This document shows, piece after piece, positions 1 through 7,301 of a stretch of DNA of 11,169 bases. Below the pieces are notes generated by a model. It did not search any database. It was not told where the DNA came from and worked only from the letters and a program-made list of their open reading frames with translations. A program made the translations under genes and the position numbers. The DNA comes from an uncultured Leucothrix sp. (lineage in GTDB: Bacteria > Pseudomonadota > Gammaproteobacteria > Thiotrichales > Thiotrichaceae), in the NCBI GenBank assembly GCA_937923375.1, contig CALAJG010000064.1:1-11169 (forward strand), given 5' to 3'. Positions within the stretch are counted from its first letter, which is position 1. The number at the start of each line of letters is the position of its first letter.

Positions 1-729
1 CGTACGGCTGACTTAGCGCGTACCTACCCTAAAGTTAACCTGCACACGCACCTTGCTGAAACTATTGATGAAGATCGTTTTTGCATGGAGAAATTTGGCA
101 TGCGTCCACTGGAATACATGGAAAGCGTGGGTTGGTTGGGTGATGACGTTTGGTTCGCACACATGGTGCATCCTTCACCCGATGAAATCACGCAGATGGC
201 AGAAACGCGCACGGGGATTTGTCATTGCCCAAGTAGTAATATGATTTTGGCTTCCGGTATCGCGCCTGTGCGTGACATGGTTGATGCTGGTATGAAAGTG
301 GCTCTGGGTGTTGATGGATCAGCGAGCAATGACGGAAACCATATGTTAGGTGAAGCACGTCAGGCAATGTTATTGCAACGTGTTGGTTGGCCTGGGTTTG
401 AAGCTAAGGCAGATCGCTTTTCAGCGAGAGATGCTTTGGAGTTAGCGACGTTAGGCGGCGCAAGAGTGCTGCGACGTGAAGATGATATTGGTAGTTTAGA
501 AGTGGGTAAATCAGCTGATTTGGTGGCGTTCCGCATTGATGGCTTGCAGCATGCGGGTGGGCAGAATGATCCGGTTGCTTCGCTGATGACTTGTTCGCCG
601 GGAACGGCTTGGCTGTCAGTCATTAATGGCGAAGTGATTGTTGAAGAAGGGGTTTTGAAAGGGGTTGCGTTAGAGCCTTTGATCACGCGACATAATGAGA
701 TTGCGGCTGGGATGTTAGCTCAATCATGA
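1..729 (+). CDS. 8-oxoguanine deaminase-like amidohydrolase, C-terminal part (5' end cut by the window)
   Basis: The frame is open from base 1 and stops at TGA 727-729, giving 242 visible residues. Family members run to about 450, so the N-terminal half with the first metal-binding HxH is outside the window. Visible residues fit the cytosine/8-oxoguanine deaminase branch of the amidohydrolase superfamily: HTHLAET (residues 15-21, metal His and catalytic Glu of the HxxE motif), FAHMVH (His54, metal ligand), HCPSSNM, LASGIAPVRDM and LGVDGSASND (Asp105, metal-binding Asp). The end has the usual IGSLEVGKSADLVAF and NGEVIVEEG return strands. 8-oxoguanine deaminase converts 8-oxoguanine to urate and ammonia in the cytosol. 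The DGSASND and EARQAMLLQRVG context favours this over plain guanine or cytosine deaminase, but the substrate is inferred from resemblance. It overlaps the next gene by four bases (ATGA), suggesting translational coupling. No frameshift is visible. Confidence 0.85.
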   Translation, partial: RTADLARTYPKVNLHTHLAETIDEDRFCMEKFGMRPLEYMESVGWLGDDVWFAHMVHPSPDEITQMAETRTGICHCPSSNMILASGIAPVRDMVDAGMKVALGVDGSASNDGNHMLGEARQAMLLQRVGWPGFEAKADRFSARDALELATLGGARVLRREDDIGSLEVGKSADLVAFRIDGLQHAGGQNDPVASLMTCSPGTAWLSVINGEVIVEEGVLKGVALEPLITRHNEIAAGMLAQS

Positions 730-1328
730 TGTTATGGAGCTTTATTGCCGCAACCTTTTTCGGAATTATTACGCCTGGGCCCGGTGTATTAACCACCGCT
801 GGAATAGGTGCAAACTATGGTTTTCAAGCGGGTCTACGTTTTGTGCTTGGCCTGTTTGTCGGAAATAATGCCGTTTACTTTATTGTTGCTGGTGGCCTTT
901 TTGCCACATTAGAAGCCTTTCCTTTGATTCGTGTAGTTTTGGCAATCGCCTCACTACTGTTTCTGCTTTACCTGGCGTTGAAAATTGCCTTTGCCGGATC
1001 AAAAGTCGCTTTTATAAATCCAGGCAAACCGCCCGGATTTTGGGGTGGACTAATGCTGCAATTCATCAATCCAAAAGCCTATGCCATCAATGCTTTCTTC
1101 CTGTCAAACTTCCCGATAATGCAAGAGGCACCACTCACTGAGATTGCGGTTAAGTTTATTATTATCAATTTATTTTGGGTGCCAATACACTTTCTCTGGC
1201 TAGGGCTGGGTGTGTGGCTACAAAGTTTAGATTTGGCGCCTAAATGGCAGCGCATGATCAACATTGGAATGGCAGTCGCAATGCTTCTAGTGGTTGTATT
1301 AGCGGCATTTGTCTCTAAAACAAACTAA
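726..1328 (+). CDS. LysE/RhtB-family amino-acid or metabolite exporter
   Basis: This 200-residue hydrophobic protein has the LysE-family length and layout. It has an N-terminal membrane segment ending in the TPGPG motif (residues 16-20), then hydrophobic segments near 38-60, 68-90, 143-163 and 178-196. The second family signature, LQFINPKAY (about 111-119), lies in the central part. LysE/RhtB proteins are inner-membrane exporters of amino acids and related small molecules, driven by the proton gradient. Two ATGs sit back to back at 726 and 729. The first overlaps the stop of the deaminase gene, and no strong Shine-Dalgarno is near, so translation is probably coupled. The exact substrate cannot be read from the sequence. 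The pairing with an oxidised-purine deaminase makes urate or a purine product a possible but untested cargo. Confidence 0.88.
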   Translation: MMLWSFIAATFFGIITPGPGVLTTAGIGANYGFQAGLRFVLGLFVGNNAVYFIVAGGLFATLEAFPLIRVVLAIASLLFLLYLALKIAFAGSKVAFINPGKPPGFWGGLMLQFINPKAYAINAFFLSNFPIMQEAPLTEIAVKFIIINLFWVPIHFLWLGLGVWLQSLDLAPKWQRMINIGMAVAMLLVVVLAAFVSKTN

Positions 1329-1346
1329 CTACCTGTCTAAAGATCC

Positions 1347-1352
1347 GAAGGA
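1347..1352 (+). promoter_or_regulatory. Ribosome binding site of the PhzF-family gene
   Basis: GAAGGA ends six bases before the ATG at 1359, which supports that start. The upstream gap is only 30 bases and no promoter is obvious in it, so cotranscription with the two preceding genes is likely. Confidence 0.6.
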
Positions 1353-1358
1353 CTATTC

Positions 1359-2144
1359 ATGAAAATTACTATGTACCAAGTCGATGCCTTTGCAAGTGAA
1401 GTGTTCAAAGGAAACCCTGCCGCCGTCTGCGTGCTCGATAAGTGGCTAGACGACCCAACCTTGCAAAATATAGCCGCTGAAAATAACCTTGCTGAAACAG
1501 CGTTCATCATTAAATCAGCGTCTGGCTACGACCTTCGTTGGTTCACGCCGACCGTTGAAATTGATCTCTGTGGACACGCTACTTTGGCTTCAGCCTTCGT
1601 AATCTTTAAGTTCCTTGAGCCATCGCTGAGACATGTCGCATTTAAAACAATGAGTGGAACGCTCGATGTCACCATGAATGACGAACAAAAGTTAAGTATG
1701 GATTTTCCAGCTCGCGCCCCTAAGCAGATCGAGATCAATGGTCTTCATGAACAAGCATTTGGCATCAAGCCTACGGAAGTTTGGCAGTCACGTGATTTAT
1801 TGGTGCTATTTGACTCAGAGCTGCAGATTGCTGAACTACAACCCAATTTGGAAAAAATCAGTGAAATCGAAGATAGCTTTGCCGTTATCGCGACAGCGAA
1901 AGGAAATGAAGTTGATTTCGTGTCCCGGTTTTTTGCACCAAATGCAGGAATCCCTGAAGACCCTGTAACTGGCTCAGCTCATTGCACCTTGGTGCCTTTT
2001 TGGGCAGATAAGCTAAGCAACGATATACTCCACGCAAAACAACTCTCCAAACGTGGTGGAGAACTGTTTTGTGAAAACAAAGGGGATCGGGTAGCAATGA
2101 GTGGCTATGCATCGCTATTTCTTAAAGGTGAAATTTACCTCTAA
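1359..2144 (+). CDS. PhzF-family isomerase/epimerase-like protein
   Basis: The 261-residue protein has the PhzF two-lobed layout and normal length. It opens with YQVDAFASEVFKGNPAAVC, followed by NLAETAFI with the conserved Glu46, which matches the catalytic acid Glu45 of PhzF. WFTPTVEIDLCGHAT contains His73, and the C-terminal lobe holds RFFAPNAGIPEDPVTGSAHC with Asp201. These are the active-site positions of the diaminopimelate-epimerase-like fold. PhzF itself isomerises trans-2,3-dihydro-3-hydroxyanthranilate in phenazine synthesis. No other phenazine gene is visible, so this is more likely one of the many stand-alone family members of unknown substrate. It lies 30 bases after the exporter and its stop is 8 bases from the stop of the convergent lipoprotein gene. 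The start is supported by GAAGGA six bases upstream. Confidence 0.9.
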   Translation: MKITMYQVDAFASEVFKGNPAAVCVLDKWLDDPTLQNIAAENNLAETAFIIKSASGYDLRWFTPTVEIDLCGHATLASAFVIFKFLEPSLRHVAFKTMSGTLDVTMNDEQKLSMDFPARAPKQIEINGLHEQAFGIKPTEVWQSRDLLVLFDSELQIAELQPNLEKISEIEDSFAVIATAKGNEVDFVSRFFAPNAGIPEDPVTGSAHCTLVPFWADKLSNDILHAKQLSKRGGELFCENKGDRVAMSGYASLFLKGEIYL

Positions 2145-2153
2145 GTTTCACCT
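2126..2153. terminator. Inverted repeat at the convergent gene ends, possible weak bidirectional terminator
   Basis: AGGTGAAA (2126-2133) and TTTCACCT (2146-2153) are perfect 8-base arms around a 12-base loop. The hairpin covers the last codons and stop of the PhzF-family gene and the stop of the opposing lipoprotein gene. It has no real T tract on either side, so termination is plausible from position only. It may be coincidental. Confidence 0.3.
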
Positions 2154-4321
2154 CAACAACCGTCCTCAACATAACCAGGCCAGCATCCCATCAATGCTTC
2201 CTGAAAGGTCAGTACAGCATCGTACTTTGGTGACTCTGCGCGGCTTTTATTCAGATGCTCTTTAATTCCAAAGCTTCCAAATTTGTTATAGGTTTGCGGT
2301 GCAGTGAACAATACAAAAAGAGAGGCGCCTGCGTCTTTCCAACCATTTAACAGCCTCAAATAACTCTCTTTCATGCGGGGGTCGCGGTTTGCACGATATA
2401 CAAAATCCTGAAGACTTTCTGCCGTATCATTATCCAGTCCACCCTTAACTGTTAAATGCTGCCCCCCCTCATAAGCATAAAGCTCTATTTTGCGGGAAGT
2501 CACCAAATCCAACTGTGCTTTTTGAGGGGCTAATAAATAAATTGTCCCATCGAGACTATCAGGATCACCACTAGTCCCATCAAATCCATAATTGTTGATA
2601 GCATCAAAAACCTGATCAACTGAAGTGGCCTCAGAGATAGTTTGGTTAGCATCGGCACAGAGCCCAGAGGCTCTTGACCAACAGCCATGGAAGTAAGGCG
2701 CGATGGCAACTGCATCCGTATGCTCTGTTGTTGAACCGTAACTGAGCATGTCTCCAATAATTGCAGGAAATTTGTTTTGGCCGCCTAAAATACGTTTTAG
2801 GCGGGAGTTATCGCCAAATTCATTCTCAAATGCCATAAAAACTTCTGTAGCGCGCTTTGCATAATAACGTGTTCGAACAGAGTACTCTGTTGAACGGCCA
2901 TCGAAATTAGCCATCGCTGCTATCTCATTATCCTGAGCTCCCTTAATATTGCTGTAGTGATGCCCCCAAAAACCCGAGTTCCAAACTTCATTGCTATACT
3001 CGATGTGAGCAATCAATGAATCATCAAGCTCGTTAGCTAACAGCGTTGCATATTGCGTGAGGTAGTCATTATCGGCATTATGCGGAATATTTAACCAAGG
3101 ATGTGCCTTTAGTAGGTTGGCAAGCGCAACACCCACTTCCAATGGTACACCTTGTCTTCTGGACACAGGGGTCTTATAGGAGCCTCCCCAGCTTGGATGC
3201 TCCATAGTGGGACGCATACTCCAGGTTAACGGCGATAAAATACACTCATTATAAGAGGGGAAGGCATCGCATGGATTGAATGTCTGGCTTTCAGGACGAC
3301 GTGGTGAAGCCTCCATTAAATTCATCATTCGCAAGACCCGGAAATCTTTTGCAAAGTTCAGATAGTCTGGATTAAATACAATCGCGTTGCGGTTTGCCTT
3401 GAGAACCTCAACAAAAGAGATGTATGGATCATTACCACAATCTGTAGCATCGGCGACACGCGTAAAAGGGTTCCCTTTACAAACCCCACCTGGCATAACG
3501 ATACGAATATTGCGTATAGGGTCGGCCGCATCGATTTCGGTAATGCTAACCTCTAAGCCTCGTGCATTGTTTCCACCATTATAGCTACCAGTCCCATCCA
3601 GACTATGTGGGCAACCATTAGTTGCAGCAATATCTATCAATAGTACACCGTTGACAAAACGGCGGTTACAACCCATTCCACTGAAATGCACAGCACCCTT
3701 GCCGTCATAGAGAACGGTGTAGGTACCTGCTGGAGCAGACTGGCTTGTAGAAAATTGTAGTATTCGGGTAAAGGCGTATTTGCTCTCGCCATTCGCAGTA
3801 TCCGCATCAGCGCACTCAGCAGAGATTAGCTTGTTTGGCCAACGGTTATCATCGTATGTAACCTTCTCACAGGAGTTCTCTTTAAAAGGGCGCGCGCCCC
3901 TAAAGATATCTGCAGTAATCAAGGGCTGGTCAATACCATCTGCTTCAGCCTGAGGTGTCTCGAGATTCATACCTAACACTCGGTTCCTTGGCAACACGGA
4001 CGGTTTAAACAACTGCTGCTCTAAGTCATGAAGACGAAAATTAGCAATAGGATTGCTTGAACCAACAGCGTTAAGCTCCGTTAACAATGCTGGTAAATTA
4101 CGAATTACAGGATTTGTTGTAGGGTTCGACGCGACCAAACCTTCGATACTGGCGGGGAGGTTCGCATCGGAAACTGTGCCAACTGTAAGCCCGGCTACTT
4201 TGAATGTGACACTATTGCTACCATCTTGAGCAAACACACCATATTGTGTTGTGAGTCCAGAGTTGTTTCCAGAGTTAAAGCCAACACCTGAAATTGGCTG
4301 CCCCCCTAGGGTCAAAACCGT
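2153..4321 (-). repeat. Downstream copy of a 2.2-kb tandem gene duplication
   Basis: This block encodes the part shared with the upstream lipoprotein, from the beta repeat to the stop. It matches 5028-7301 in the same orientation. The copies are diverged at many third positions, but identical stretches persist, the longest I found being 29 bases (3354-3382 against 6334-6362). The homology ends sharply at the TVLTLGG motif, beyond which the N-terminal modules differ. Confidence 0.85.
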
Positions 4322-4957
4322 TCTTGCATAACTAGCCGGATCATAGTCGTTAACATTCTTGAAAACATAGCCTGCTATACCTTCATCTTTCCAACCAAAA
4401 GTAATCAACACGCCACGCTCATTAGAATCCAATGTCCAGTGATGAGTACCGTTGTTCTTATTATACAAGCGGTAAAGAGGAACAGCGCCCGTTACCTGTC
4501 GGTCAAATATATATCCTGAGGCACTTTCTTGAATCCATCCCAATTGCCCTAATGTGTCGTATTCATTTTGACTGGTTGTCCAGTGATGCATACCACTATT
4601 AGGGTTGTATACCCGTAACCAAGGACGCGCCGCCACTTCATCTAGAACTACTGATCTACTAAATGCATAAAATGCAATGTTTTCCTGAGTCCAGCCTACA
4701 GAACCAAGTGCTATGTATTCAGATTGACTCTGAGTATAAAGGTGTTCGCCACTAAACCGGTTATAAAGCCGATACAGTGGGATAGGTAAGTCACTTGGTC
4801 TGGCATTTACAGTATTTTCTTGCACCACAACACTGTTCGCAGTGGCAACATCCGAATTAGTAGCTTCATCTTCTGTTGCGACACAAGCCGCTAACATTAA
4901 GCAGATCAAGAAAACTGTTGCTGCTTTGACAAATGGGACCAATGAATTTCCTATCAT
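2153..4957 (-). CDS. Large lipoprotein: three DUF5648-type repeats plus putative GH-A-like barrel (downstream tandem copy)
   Basis: From the ATG at 4957 this encodes 934 residues. AAGG (4966-4969) lies eight bases upstream, which favours it over an in-frame TTG at 4996 that has no ribosome site. The signal peptide ends in the lipobox LAAC (Cys25, Val at +2), so the mature protein is probably an outer-membrane lipoprotein. Order of parts: linker; three DUF5648-like repeats (about 60-199) with RLYN, GxHxxT and GW marks; one beta repeat with TLGGQPISGV and VTFKVAGL (about 212-262); a beta-rich region with GTYTVLYDG (about 411-418) and IRNIRIVMPGG; LRMMNLMEAS (542-551); WLNIPHNADNDY; EYSNEVWN with Glu657; and YAYEGGQH with Glu830. 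Asn-Glu followed by a later Glu resembles the acid/base and nucleophile of clan GH-A glycosidases. The overall type resembles proteins annotated 'cellulose-binding'. Catalysis and substrate are inference. Twelve cysteines match those of the upstream paralog. Confidence 0.82.
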   Translation of the reverse strand: MIGNSLVPFVKAATVFLICLMLAACVATEDEATNSDVATANSVVVQENTVNARPSDLPIPLYRLYNRFSGEHLYTQSQSEYIALGSVGWTQENIAFYAFSRSVVLDEVAARPWLRVYNPNSGMHHWTTSQNEYDTLGQLGWIQESASGYIFDRQVTGAVPLYRLYNKNNGTHHWTLDSNERGVLITFGWKDEGIAGYVFKNVNDYDPASYARTVLTLGGQPISGVGFNSGNNSGLTTQYGVFAQDGSNSVTFKVAGLTVGTVSDANLPASIEGLVASNPTTNPVIRNLPALLTELNAVGSSNPIANFRLHDLEQQLFKPSVLPRNRVLGMNLETPQAEADGIDQPLITADIFRGARPFKENSCEKVTYDDNRWPNKLISAECADADTANGESKYAFTRILQFSTSQSAPAGTYTVLYDGKGAVHFSGMGCNRRFVNGVLLIDIAATNGCPHSLDGTGSYNGGNNARGLEVSITEIDAADPIRNIRIVMPGGVCKGNPFTRVADATDCGNDPYISFVEVLKANRNAIVFNPDYLNFAKDFRVLRMMNLMEASPRRPESQTFNPCDAFPSYNECILSPLTWSMRPTMEHPSWGGSYKTPVSRRQGVPLEVGVALANLLKAHPWLNIPHNADNDYLTQYATLLANELDDSLIAHIEYSNEVWNSGFWGHHYSNIKGAQDNEIAAMANFDGRSTEYSVRTRYYAKRATEVFMAFENEFGDNSRLKRILGGQNKFPAIIGDMLSYGSTTEHTDAVAIAPYFHGCWSRASGLCADANQTISEATSVDQVFDAINNYGFDGTSGDPDSLDGTIYLLAPQKAQLDLVTSRKIELYAYEGGQHLTVKGGLDNDTAESLQDFVYRANRDPRMKESYLRLLNGWKDAGASLFVLFTAPQTYNKFGSFGIKEHLNKSRAESPKYDAVLTFQEALMGCWPGYVEDGC
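4358..4780 (-). repeat. Three DUF5648-type protein repeats inside the lipoprotein
   Basis: Three units of roughly 45-50 residues follow each other after the lipoprotein linker. They open with PLYRLYNRFSGEHLYT, WLRVYNPNSGMHHWT and PLYRLYNKNNGTHHWT. Each continues to a GW and ends in an aromatic strand (IAFYAF, ASGYIF, IAGYVF). This is the DUF5648 pattern of surface proteins, whose function is not established. The units are diverged from each other, so this is not a recent DNA-level tandem expansion. The upstream paralog lacks them. Confidence 0.75.
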
Positions 4958-4965
4958 ATAAATAA

Positions 4966-4969
4966 CCTT
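4966..4969 (-). promoter_or_regulatory. Ribosome binding site deciding the lipoprotein start at 4957
   Basis: On the minus strand AAGG is followed by eight bases and then the ATG at 4957. The alternative in-frame TTG at 4996 would add 13 residues before the signal peptide and has no purine-rich site upstream. The ATG start also gives a normal short n-region to the signal peptide. Confidence 0.6.
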
Positions 4970-5027
4970 ACCAAATGAAGCAACACTATTAGCCAAACAT
5001 TAAGAATATTAATATTAAAGTCAACCC

Positions 5028-7301
5028 CTAACAACCACCATCAACATAACCAGGCCAACATCCATTTAAAGCTTCCTGGAACGTCAACACTGCATCATAC
5101 TTTGGTGAGCTATTACGAGTACTGTTGATATGCTCTTTAATACCGAAACTACCGAACCGGTTGAAAGTTTGTGGCGCAGTAAACAATACAAAAAGTTTTG
5201 CCCCAGCATTCTTCCAGCCGTTCAACAGCGTGGTGTAGCGATCTTTCATTCGTGGGTCACGATTAGCGCTGTACATGAAGTCCAGCAGGCTATCTTTCTC
5301 TGCTGTGGTGTAGTTTGTATCGCCCCACTTGACCGTCAAGTGTTGACCTCCCTCATAGGCATAAAGGTCAATTTCGCGACTGGTCACCAAGTCTAACTCA
5401 GCCTTTTGCTTTGCCAATGATTTGATCGTGCCGTCCAGACTATCTGGGTCACCACGAACTGCGTCGGATATACCCGGCATATCGTTGTATACGCCATCAA
5501 TTGCGGCAAAAACATCATCCAATGAGTTCGAGTCTGCAATCGTTTGTGGAACGGTTGTGGTGTCAGCACAGTTGGTATTGGTGCCACGCGACCAGCAGCC
5601 ATGGAAATACGGTGCAATGGCAACAGCATCGGTGTGTTGAGTGGTAGTGCCATAGCTCAGCATGTGACCGATAATACTCGGGTTTTTGTGCTGACCACCT
5701 AGAATGCGTTTTAAACGGGTAGTGTCACCAAACTCACTTGCAAATACGTTGAAAATCTCTGTTGAGCGCTTAGCGTAGTAACGGGTTCTGACGGAATATG
5801 CCGTGTCTCTGCTTGGGAAGTTAGCCATCGCCGCAATTGTGCTGTCCTGTGCACCCTTAATATTGTTGTAGTTGTGCCCCCAAAAGCCCGAGTTCCAAAC
5901 TTCATTACTGTACTCGATATGCGCAATCAGCGAGTCATCAAGTTCGTTTGCCAGAAGCGTTGCATATTCACTGACATAGTTGTCATCCGCATTGTGGGGA
6001 ATGTTGAACCACGGGTGAGCCTTCAACAAGTTTGCCAACGCAATGCCTACTTCCAATGGAACTCCTTGGCGTTTTACTACCGTCGTTCTGTACGAACCTC
6101 CCCAGCTTGCGTTATCCAGCGTCGGACGTTGTGCCCAGGTCAACGGCTGTAAAACACAGTTATTGTAAGCAGTAACCGCCGCGTTATAAGCCGCTAACGC
6201 TGCTGCTGTCGGCGCTGGTGTCTTAGGAAGTGCTGTAGGGTAGGCAGGACAAGGGTTAAAGGTCTGACTTTCTGGACGACGCGGTGATGCTTCCATCAAG
6301 TTCATCATCCGTAATACGCGAAAATCTTTGGCGAAGTTCAGATAGTCTGGATTAAATACAATGGCATTCCGATTTTCTTTCAGCATCTCAGTGAAAGAGA
6401 CATAGGGTGTGCTGCCACAATCTGCTGCAGTATTTACACGGGTAAACGGATTCCCCTTGCAGATCCCCCCTGGCATGATGATTCTGATGTTTTTAATCGG
6501 ATCAGCCGGATCAATTTGCGTAACGCTGATTTCTAAACCGCGAGGGTTATTGCCTCCGTTGTAACCAGAAAGTGACGAGTCGATTGGATTTGGGCAGCCA
6601 TTGGTAGCCGCGAGGTCAACCAATAACACACCATTCGTGACACGCCGATTACACCCCATTCCACTGAAGTGAATGGTACCGGTTCCATCATACAGTACGG
6701 TGTAGGTTCCGGCGGGAACAGACTGGCTGGTCGAGTACTGCAGCACACGAGTAAAAGCATACTTACTTTCACCGGCTGTTGTATTAGCGTTGGCACAGGC
6801 TGCCGGTAGTTCTAGTGGCCAACCATTCGAATCATAGCTAATCGAGTTGCATGAATTCTCTTCAAGTGGCCGCGAGACTCGGTAAATGTCCGCAGTAAGC
6901 AATGGCTGATTGATAGCATCGGCTTCGGCCTGAGGCGTTTCAAGGTTCATCCCAAAAACGCGATTTTGCGGCAGCGTGGTGGGCTTTAATAATTGCTGCT
7001 CTAGGTCTGACAGTCTAAAACCAGCAATAGGATTAGTTGCTCCCGGCGCATTTAGTTCGGTAAGCAAGGCCGGTAGGTTCTTAATAACAGGGTAGGTCGA
7101 AGTGCTCGCTGCAGCCAACGCTTCAATACTAGTTGGCAGGTCCGCATCCAACACTGTACCAATGGTTAACCCCGCAACCTTAAACGTGACATTGCTAGTG
7201 CCGCTTTGATTGAATACACCGTTTTGTGTGGTTAGCCCGGTATTGCTACCGGATGAGAAATCAACCCCTGAAATCGGATTACCACCCAAGGTCAATACCG
7301 T
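5028..7301 (-). repeat. Upstream copy of the 2.2-kb tandem gene duplication
   Basis: This block is homologous in direct orientation to 2153-4321. It is slightly longer, mainly because of an Ala-rich insertion at about 6165-6245 and a small extension near 5455-5530. A direct repeat of this length could in principle support deletion or gene conversion, though divergence at third positions would lower the rate. Confidence 0.85.

Noticed and set aside
4958..4996. In-frame TTG at 4996 as the start of the downstream lipoprotein, adding 13 residues.
   Set aside because: No ribosome site precedes it, while the ATG at 4957 has AAGG eight bases upstream and gives a normal lipoprotein signal peptide.
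5005..5016. 12-base palindrome AATATTAATATT between the two lipoprotein genes.
   Set aside because: It is pure A/T in an AT-rich gap, so it is easily produced by chance. It does not form a stable terminator or a recognised operator.
5130..5396. Plus-strand open frames antisense to the lipoproteins (also 3387-3584, 5422-5640, 5874-6152, 7226-7414).
   Set aside because: They have no recognisable protein features or ribosome sites, and they lie opposite well-supported coding sequence.
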